From the NCBI GenBank assembly GCA_020048255.1, contig JAIFMR010000119.1, positions 1 through 8,367 of the forward strand: 8,367 nucleotides of DNA. Direction: 5' to 3'. The stretch is from Rhodoferax sp. Its GTDB lineage: Bacteria; Pseudomonadota; Gammaproteobacteria; Burkholderiales; Burkholderiaceae_C. The notes below the pieces were generated by a model. That model worked only from the letters and a program-made list of their open reading frames with translations. It was not told the DNA's origin and ran no database searches. Each line of letters begins with the position of its first letter. The first letter of the stretch is position 1. Below, in pieces: positions 1-4,322 of the stretch. The position numbers and the translations under genes are program-made.

Positions 1-533
1 CGGCCCAAATTAGACGCTACAGTTTGAGTAGTGATCAGCGCATGTTGGGTCTGGGCTAGAGGGTAATTGGGCATAAGATTTTGCGCTGAAGGCTGCGGCG
101 TGCCGCTTTCATTTGCACATTCAATATCGCCAGCACCGGCCTGCCAGGCTGGCCAGCCTCCATCCAACACAGCCACGTTCTCATGGCCCACCCATTTCAG
201 CATCCACCACAAACGCCCACAGTAGTGCGCACCCTGGCGGTCGTACACCACGGCTTGCATGTCAGGCGTCAAACCCACGCTGCCCAACCACGCGGCAAAG
301 CGCTCACGCGAGGGCAGGGGGTGGCGGCCACCGCTGGTTGCATCGGGGGCACCTTTGGCGCTCAAGTGCCGGTCCAGGTCGGCACGCACCGCACCCGGGA
401 TATGGCTTTGGGCAAACTGGGCGTCACCACCTTGCGCTTGTGTCATGTCAAAACTGCAGTCAAACACCATCAAGGCCTGGCCGCTTTGGTGCAGCGCTTG
501 AAGTTGCTTGACTGAAATCAGGGTGGTGTACAT
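1..533 (-). CDS. Sulfurtransferase, tandem rhodanese family (3' end outside window)
   Basis: Start is the ATG at 533-531, with an AAGGAG ribosome site at 546-541. The frame stays open to the left edge, giving about 177 residues beginning MYTTLISVKQLQALH. Visible rhodanese-domain signatures are VFDCSFDM (residues 23-30), the SHIPGAVRADLD block (44-55), GGRHPLPSRERFAAWLGSVGL (within 68-88), VVYDRQGAHYCGRLWWMLKW (95-114) and VLDGGWPAW (about 121-129). This is the N-terminal, normally non-catalytic rhodanese domain of the SseA/TST type (thiosulfate or 3-mercaptopyruvate sulfurtransferase). The catalytic Cys of the second domain would lie outside the window, so substrate choice cannot be judged. 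After residue 130 comes a linker (about 130-165), and residues 158-173 are encoded by a copy of the dispersed repeat. The gene is last in a possible three-gene minus-strand run, 50 nt after the EamA permease gene. The family call is secure; the exact enzyme is inferred. Confidence 0.9.
   Translation of the reverse strand, partial: MYTTLISVKQLQALHQSGQALMVFDCSFDMTQAQGGDAQFAQSHIPGAVRADLDRHLSAKGAPDATSGGRHPLPSRERFAAWLGSVGLTPDMQAVVYDRQGAHYCGRLWWMLKWVGHENVAVLDGGWPAWQAGAGDIECANESGTPQPSAQNLMPNYPLAQTQHALITTQTVASNLG
16..62 (-). repeat. Dispersed repeat, copy A, inside the sulfurtransferase reading frame
   Basis: Read on the minus strand this 47-nt segment aligns without gaps to the two intergenic copies at 1497-1543 and 4268-4314. 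By hand count it has 31/47 identities with the first and 29/47 with the second, against about 12 expected by chance. Shared blocks are the start CCTCTAGCCC, the middle GCGCTGATCACTA, and the end GTAGC. The central palindrome seen in the 4268 copy is eroded. The copy contributes residues 158-173 of the sulfurtransferase (PLAQTQHALITTQTVA) without a stop codon. It falls in the linker and reaches into the expected start of the second rhodanese domain. Confidence 0.6.
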
Positions 534-583
534 GGCTTGGCTCCTTGGTATTGACGTGTTATTCATAGTTTCGAATCAGAAGA

Positions 584-1471
584 TCAGTGGTCTTCGGCCG
601 GCGTGTCGGGCAAGATGCGGGTGCGCAAAATGGTGGCCGCCACGCCGCTGCCCACAATCACCACCATGCCGGCCCAGGCGAGGGTGTCGATCTTGTCGCC
701 AAACAGCAGCAGACTGTAAAACGCGGCAAACACAATGCCTGCATATTGCAAATTGGCCACCAGCAGCGTGGCGCCCCGGCTAAAGGCACGGGTCATGCAC
801 CATTGGCCCAATGAGGCCAAAACCCCAATCGGTATCAGCCAAGCGGCTGCCTGCCAGCTCACCGCAGACCAAGGCGTGAAACCCGAGTATCCAATGCCTG
901 CCAAACCAATCAAGGTGGTGCCAATCGAGAAATAAAACACCGTGCGCCCCTCGGGCTCGCCGATTTTGCCCAAAGCGGTCACTTGCAGGTAAGCCATGGA
1001 GGCCCCCAAGCCAGAGAGCAAGCCCACCAGGCCGGCAAACAGCTGGTTTTGATCGAGGGTCGGGCGCAGCATCATCACCACGCCGGCAAACCCGGCCAGC
1101 ACGGTGGCCATCAAGGGGCCTTGGCCGGTCGATTTGCCGTACAGCATGGCACCGCCCACCACAAAGGTCGCCACCCAAACGCCGCTCATGTAATTGAGCG
1201 TCATGGCCGTGGCCAGGGGTAAATGGGAGATGGCATAAAACCAGGTGATGAGCGAAAACACACCCACAACGGTACGCCAGGCGTGCATCATCGGCACCGG
1301 CGTGGCAAAAGGCGTGCCCCGCGCGCGCAACACCACCGCCATGAAGACCACACTCACCAGCCCTCGGTAAAACACCAGTTCGAACAAGCCAAAGCTGCTG
1401 GACGCGATCTTGATGCCCACCGCCATGGTGGCAAAAAAGAACGCGGCCAAGACCATCCAGAGGGCCTGCAC
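584..1471 (-). CDS. EamA/DMT-family membrane transporter
   Basis: This is a 295-residue, very hydrophobic protein with about ten predicted membrane helices in two EamA repeats (roughly residues 4-135 and 146-282), the usual size and layout for drug/metabolite transporter exporters. Recognisable segments are ELVFYRGL (31-38), ATAMTLNYMSGVWV (87-100) and, in the second repeat, TRAFSRGATLLVANLQYAG (227-245). The C-terminus is short, polar and cytoplasmic-looking. The start is GTG at 1471-1469, preceded by GAAGGA about nine nt upstream; an ATG five codons inside (1456-1454) is the alternative. It sits between a Rieske oxygenase gene (113 nt upstream, with a repeat in the gap) and the sulfurtransferase gene (50 nt downstream), all on the minus strand. 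The family is clear. The substrate is unknown, and export of a metabolite or amino acid is only a family-based guess. Confidence 0.88.
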   Translation of the reverse strand: MQALWMVLAAFFFATMAVGIKIASSSFGLFELVFYRGLVSVVFMAVVLRARGTPFATPVPMMHAWRTVVGVFSLITWFYAISHLPLATAMTLNYMSGVWVATFVVGGAMLYGKSTGQGPLMATVLAGFAGVVMMLRPTLDQNQLFAGLVGLLSGLGASMAYLQVTALGKIGEPEGRTVFYFSIGTTLIGLAGIGYSGFTPWSAVSWQAAAWLIPIGVLASLGQWCMTRAFSRGATLLVANLQYAGIVFAAFYSLLLFGDKIDTLAWAGMVVIVGSGVAATILRTRILPDTPAEDH

Positions 1472-1488
1472 GGCTCAGTCCTTCAAGC

Positions 1489-1543
1489 AAAAATGGCCTG
1501 TAACCCAAGTGTTATTTGCGCTAATCACTATCAAATCAGTAGC
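1489..1543 (+). repeat. Dispersed intergenic repeat, copy B
   Basis: The copy begins with an A-run plus TGG (1489-1496), then a 47-nt core (1497-1543) starting CCTGTAACCC and ending CAGTAGC. The core aligns gap-free with copy A (31/47) and copy C (27/47). Conserved blocks are CCT.TA.CCC, GCGCTAAT, CTATCAAA and GTAGC. The element fills much of the gap between the oxygenase stop (1585) and the EamA start (1471), so it would lie in the intercistronic RNA or in the permease's upstream region. From memory, a related sequence with a palindromic centre occurs in many copies between genes of Comamonadaceae. The remaining 41 nt (1544-1584) show nothing recognisable. Confidence 0.7.
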
Positions 1544-1584
1544 AAATAGTGGGCAAGGTCGGGCGCTTGAAGCGGGGTGCTGGT

Positions 1585-2718
1585 TCACAGGCCCAGCTGC
1601 ATGTGTTGGCGATACCACTGATGAAAGTGCCGCATGCCGTCTTCCATCGGGCTTTGGTACGGCCCCACTTCATTGTCACCACGCAGCAGCAGCGCTTGGC
1701 GGCCGGCGTCCATGCGTTCGCCAATCTCGTCGTCCTCCAGGCAGGTTTCCATGTAGGCAGCCTGCTGGGCTTCGACAAATTCACGCTCAAACGCATGGAT
1801 TTCTTCAGGGTAGAAAAACTCCACCCGGTTCAGCGTCTTGTTCGGCCCCATGGGGTGCAGCGTGGACACGGTCAGCACATGCGGATACCACTCGACCATG
1901 ATGTGCGGGTAGTAGGTGAGCCAGATGGCACCGCGTTCGGGTCGCTGGCCGTTGCGGTACTTCAGCAAGGCCTCGTGCCAGCGTTGGTAAACGGCCGATC
2001 CCGGATGGCCAAACGCGTTGGACACCCCCACAGTCTGCACCGAATACTGGTCGTGGAACTCCCAGCGCAAATCGTCGCAGGTGACAAAGTGCCCCAGGCC
2101 CGGGTGAAAGGGGCCGACGTGGTAGTCCTCCAGGTAGACCTCAATAAAGGTTTTCCAGTTGTAGTTGCATTCATGCAGCTCCACTTTGTCCAGCACAAAG
2201 CCTGAAAAATCCAGATCGGCACGTGGCCCCAAGTGGGCCAAATCAGCGTTCACATCACGCCCACCGGCTTCAAACAGCAGCCCGTTCCACTCTTGCAACG
2301 GGTAGTTGGTCAAATTCAGGCAGGGGTCTTGCGCAAAATGAGGCGCGCCAATGAGTCGCCCTGCGGGTTCGTGGCCATCGGCTGCATATGTCCAGCGGTG
2401 AATCGGGCAGACGATGTGGCTGCCCGCACCAGACGCAGGCAGCGACCCGCGCCCCTTGAGCATGATGGCTTGCCGGTGCCGGCACACGTTGGACACCAGT
2501 TCGATGCCTTGGGCGGTGTGCAGCAACGCACGGCCTTCACCTTCTTGCGGCAGCGCATAGAAGTCGCCGACCTCAGGCACGCTCAGGGCATGGCCGACAT
2601 AGCGCGGCCCTTGTGCAAAGAGCGTTTGCATTTCGCGCTGGTAAAGCGCGTCATCAAAATAAGAACTCACTGGTAGTTGGCCAACGGCCTGCTGCAGTTG
2701 AAGACTTAAATCAGACAT
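1585..2718 (-). CDS. Rieske non-heme iron oxygenase, alpha subunit (substrate unknown)
   Basis: This 377-residue protein has the ring-hydroxylating-oxygenase alpha layout. The N-terminal Rieske [2Fe-2S] domain supplies C79-R-H81 and C104-P-I-H107. The C-terminal mononuclear iron domain carries NWKTFIEVYLEDYHVGPFH (187-205), giving His200 and His205 as iron ligands and Asp198 as the likely electron-bridging residue. An acidic LEDDE stretch (327-331) probably holds the third ligand, Asp329 or Asp330. The two Rieske ligand pairs are 22 residues apart, more than the usual 15-17, through a Gly/Ser-rich insert (about 89-100). The start is ATG 2718-2716, with only a weak ribosome site (TTAGG about 12 nt upstream), just below a strong palindrome. 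No reductase or ferredoxin gene is visible. The overall form resembles choline/carnitine/betaine-type and aromatic oxygenases. The enzyme class is firm, while the substrate and electron donor are unknown. Confidence 0.92.
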   Translation of the reverse strand: MSDLSLQLQQAVGQLPVSSYFDDALYQREMQTLFAQGPRYVGHALSVPEVGDFYALPQEGEGRALLHTAQGIELVSNVCRHRQAIMLKGRGSLPASGAGSHIVCPIHRWTYAADGHEPAGRLIGAPHFAQDPCLNLTNYPLQEWNGLLFEAGGRDVNADLAHLGPRADLDFSGFVLDKVELHECNYNWKTFIEVYLEDYHVGPFHPGLGHFVTCDDLRWEFHDQYSVQTVGVSNAFGHPGSAVYQRWHEALLKYRNGQRPERGAIWLTYYPHIMVEWYPHVLTVSTLHPMGPNKTLNRVEFFYPEEIHAFEREFVEAQQAAYMETCLEDDEIGERMDAGRQALLLRGDNEVGPYQSPMEDGMRHFHQWYRQHMQLGL

Positions 2719-2733
2719 GGGTGACTTGACCTA

Positions 2734-2757
2734 AGGGCTTGTTCATGAAAAAGCCCT
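2734..2757. promoter_or_regulatory. 24-bp near-perfect palindrome upstream of the oxygenase gene
   Basis: The half-sites AGGGCTTGTTCA (2734-2745) and TGAAAAAGCCCT (2746-2757) are reverse complements with a single mismatch, centred on TTCATGAA. The element ends 15 nt before the oxygenase ATG. It could be a repressor operator for a dimeric regulator, or a 5'-leader hairpin (seven-bp arms AGGGCTT/AAGCCCT) affecting translation, since it lies next to the weak ribosome site. No regulator gene is visible in the window. Confidence 0.5.
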
Positions 2758-2761
2758 AAAA

Positions 2762-2775
2762 CTCCCCACAGGGAG
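2762..2775. other. Small inverted repeat beside the palindrome
   Basis: CTCCC (2762-2766) and GGGAG (2771-2775) form a perfect five-bp stem around a CACA loop, four nt from the 24-bp palindrome. In the oxygenase leader RNA the two would make adjacent stem-loops. It is too short to assign a role. Confidence 0.3.
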
Positions 2776-2797
2776 ATGCACATTCTCAGTGCGGAAC

Positions 2798-2826
2798 AAA
2801 AAAAGCCCGGGCGGGCGGATAGGGCT
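2798..2826 (-). terminator. Minus-strand hairpin with seven-T tail (terminator-like)
   Basis: Read on the minus strand, AGCCC (2826-2822) pairs with GGGCT (2808-2804) around a GC-rich loop, followed directly by a run of seven T (2804-2798). An alternative inner stem is GCCC/GGGC. This is the form of an intrinsic terminator, but no minus-strand gene lies upstream to need one. It precedes the oxygenase gene by about 80 nt, so it may be a leader attenuator, a leftover from a lost gene, or chance. The stem is short. Confidence 0.35.
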
Positions 2827-2830
2827 GGCC

Positions 2831-2836
2831 ATTGTA
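2831..2836 (-). promoter_or_regulatory. Possible -10 box for the oxygenase gene
   Basis: On the minus strand the context GCTACAATGG contains TACAAT, a good sigma-70 -10 match, about 113 nt before the oxygenase start codon. No convincing -35 box is seen 16-18 nt upstream. If used, transcription would begin near 2824, inside the hairpin listed at 2798-2826. Confidence 0.3.
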
Positions 2837-2969
2837 GCGGGGCCGTCGTCTGACGCACAGTCTGGGTGAGCCCAGGCGGACTACTGCATCCTCGGGTCAA
2901 AAAGGGGTATGTGTGCGCTGAATTTGAGGGTGTCTCGGTGCTGGGGAGAAGTTGGGTGTTGACCACGCC

Positions 2970-2975
2970 TAAAAT
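2970..2975 (+). promoter_or_regulatory. Possible -10 box for the xseB-ispA-dxs operon
   Basis: TAAAAT matches a sigma-70 -10 box and lies 32 nt before the xseB ATG, which would give a leader of about 25 nt. No clear -35 sits at the right distance; the nearby TTGACC (2959-2964) is only 5 nt away and cannot pair with it. Apart from the elements listed, the rest of the divergent region 2719-3007 shows no gene. Confidence 0.35.
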
Positions 2976-3007
2976 GCACGTTTTTGCCTGCGGGAGTATT
3001 GCGTTTT

Positions 3008-3244
3008 ATGGCCAAAGCCACCCAACAGGGGTCAACCGCACCTGCCAGTTACGAAGCGGCGTTGCAAGAGCTTGAGCAATTGGTGGCCAAACTCGAATCC
3101 GGCGACATGCCTTTGGAGCAACTCCTGACGCAATACCAGCGCGGTGCCGAACTGCTGAAGTTTTGTCGTGATCGCCTGGAAACCGTTGAGGATCAGGTCA
3201 AAGTCCTGGACCAAGGCACGCTTAAACCCTGGACGCCCGAATGA
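3008..3244 (+). CDS. xseB: Exodeoxyribonuclease VII small subunit
   Basis: The 78-residue protein has the XseB pattern SYEAALQELEQLVAKLESGD followed by PLEQLLTQYQRGAELLKFC and RLETVEDQVKVL, forming two long helices of a helical hairpin. The E. coli protein is about 80 residues. XseB subunits bind the large catalytic subunit XseA, not seen here, to form the cytoplasmic exonuclease that degrades single-stranded DNA to oligonucleotides. The start ATG 3008 follows GGAG (2993-2996) by 11 nt; an in-frame TTG at 2984 would add residues without family support. The stop overlaps the ispA start (ATGA at 3241-3244), so the two are translationally coupled. The order xseB-ispA-dxs matches the conserved proteobacterial operon, including that of E. 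coli. Confidence 0.95.
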   Translation: MAKATQQGSTAPASYEAALQELEQLVAKLESGDMPLEQLLTQYQRGAELLKFCRDRLETVEDQVKVLDQGTLKPWTPE

Positions 3245-4245
3245 CCCTGACTGTTGCTTTTGATTTGAACCGCTGGATGGCGGCTCAGCTCGACGCGGTG
3301 GAGCGCGCATTGGATAGCTGGGTGAGCGTGGACGCCTCCGCTGACCTCGACCACCATGCCCCAGCCGATTTGATGGCAGCCATGCGTTATGCGGTGTTGG
3401 ATGGCGGCAAACGCCTGCGCCCCTTGCTGGTGCTGGCGGCGTTTGAGGCTGTGAGTGCAGGCCCCGGTGTGCCTCCGGCGCCCCGTCTTGAAGAAGTTGA
3501 CGAAGCCGCCCGGCGTGGGGTGGCACTGGACTCTGCAGCACCTGAGCAGGCGGCTTTGCGAGCGGCCTGTGCTGTGGAGTTGATTCACGCCTATTCATTG
3601 GTGCACGACGACATGCCGTGCATGGACAACGATGTACTGCGCCGCGGCAAGGCCACGGTGCATGTGCAGTTTGGCGAGGCCAGCGCGCTGCTGGCGGGTG
3701 ATGCGCTGCAGGCACTGGCGTTCGAGTTGCTGACGCCCGAGCTCACGGTGATGTCGGCCCAGCAGCAAGCGCATTTGTGTCGTCTGTTGTCGCGGGCGGC
3801 CGGTTGCACCGGCATGGCCGGTGGTCAGGCCATTGATCTGGCCAGTGTGGGCTTGCAACTTTCAGAGGCCCAGTTGCAGCAAATGCACCGTCTCAAAACC
3901 GGGGCGCTGCTGTCGGCCAGTGTCATGATGGGCGCTGCTTGCGCCAATATTCATTCTTGCGCCACTGGGGCCTTGCAGGAATACGGTGCAGCGATCGGAC
4001 TGGCTTTTCAGGTGGTGGACGACATTTTGGATGTCACCGCAGATTCTGCGACCTTGGGTAAAACTGCCGGCAAGGATGCCCACTCTGAGAAACCCACTTA
4101 TGTGTCGCTGATGGGGTTGAATCAGGCCAGTGCGTTTGCCAAAGAGCTTTTGAACCAGGCGCTCGCCGCCTTGAAGCGCAGCGGTCTGGCAGATGTGCGA
4201 GCCCTGGAAGCCCTGGCTTTCATGGTAGTTCAGCGCTCCCACTGA
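3241..4245 (+). CDS. ispA: (2E,6E)-farnesyl diphosphate synthase
   Basis: This cytoplasmic prenyltransferase joins isopentenyl diphosphate to dimethylallyl and geranyl diphosphate to make farnesyl diphosphate for quinones, undecaprenyl lipids and other isoprenoids. Diagnostic sites are GGKRLRP (55-61), the first Asp-rich motif DDMPCMD (123-129, the bacterial DDx4D form), GMAGGQ (191-196), KTGALL (219-224) and the second Asp-rich motif DDILD (260-264) followed by GKTAGKD. At 334 residues it is longer than E. coli IspA (299). About 27 extra residues, rich in Pro, Ala and Glu, lie between the GGKRLRP helix and the AVELIHAYSL helix (roughly 73-100). The start codon overlaps the xseB stop and has no ribosome site of its own, implying coupling. 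The stop at 4243-4245 is followed by a repeat and then dxs. Confidence 0.95.
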   Translation: MTLTVAFDLNRWMAAQLDAVERALDSWVSVDASADLDHHAPADLMAAMRYAVLDGGKRLRPLLVLAAFEAVSAGPGVPPAPRLEEVDEAARRGVALDSAAPEQAALRAACAVELIHAYSLVHDDMPCMDNDVLRRGKATVHVQFGEASALLAGDALQALAFELLTPELTVMSAQQQAHLCRLLSRAAGCTGMAGGQAIDLASVGLQLSEAQLQQMHRLKTGALLSASVMMGAACANIHSCATGALQEYGAAIGLAFQVVDDILDVTADSATLGKTAGKDAHSEKPTYVSLMGLNQASAFAKELLNQALAALKRSGLADVRALEALAFMVVQRSH

Positions 4246-4260
4246 TTTTTGAGATGAATG

Positions 4261-4314
4261 AAAAGTGCCTCTAGCCCTTATGCAATAAGCGTTAGTAGCT
4301 ATTAATGATAGAGC
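4261..4314 (+). repeat. Dispersed intergenic repeat, copy C, at the dxs start
   Basis: An AAAAGTG lead (4261-4267) is followed by a 47-nt core (4268-4314) starting CCTCTAGCCC and ending ATAGAGC. It aligns gap-free with copies A (29/47) and B (27/47). This copy keeps the palindrome best: CTTAT (4276-4280 region) pairs with ATAAG around GCA, extending outward imperfectly to CTAG/TTAG. It occupies nearly all of the ispA-dxs gap and ends nine nt before the preferred dxs start, so it supplies the dxs leader, and possibly the ribosome-binding context. Confidence 0.7.
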
Positions 4315-4322
4315 GTATGTTG

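Noticed and set aside
1563..1575. CGCTTGAAGCG inverted repeat downstream of the oxygenase gene as a terminator
   Set aside because: The loop would be too small and no T-run follows on either strand.
2959..2975. TTGACC plus TAAAAT as a sigma-70 promoter for xseB
   Set aside because: The two boxes are only five nt apart, so they cannot act together.
2984..3010. TTG start for xseB at 2984
   Set aside because: It adds eight residues outside the family pattern. ATG 3008 has a GGAG at acceptable distance and gives the normal length.
3032..3715. Antisense open frame across xseB and ispA (227 codons)
   Set aside because: It is Pro/Arg/His-rich shadow coding opposite two firmly identified genes, with no promoter or ribosome site noticed.
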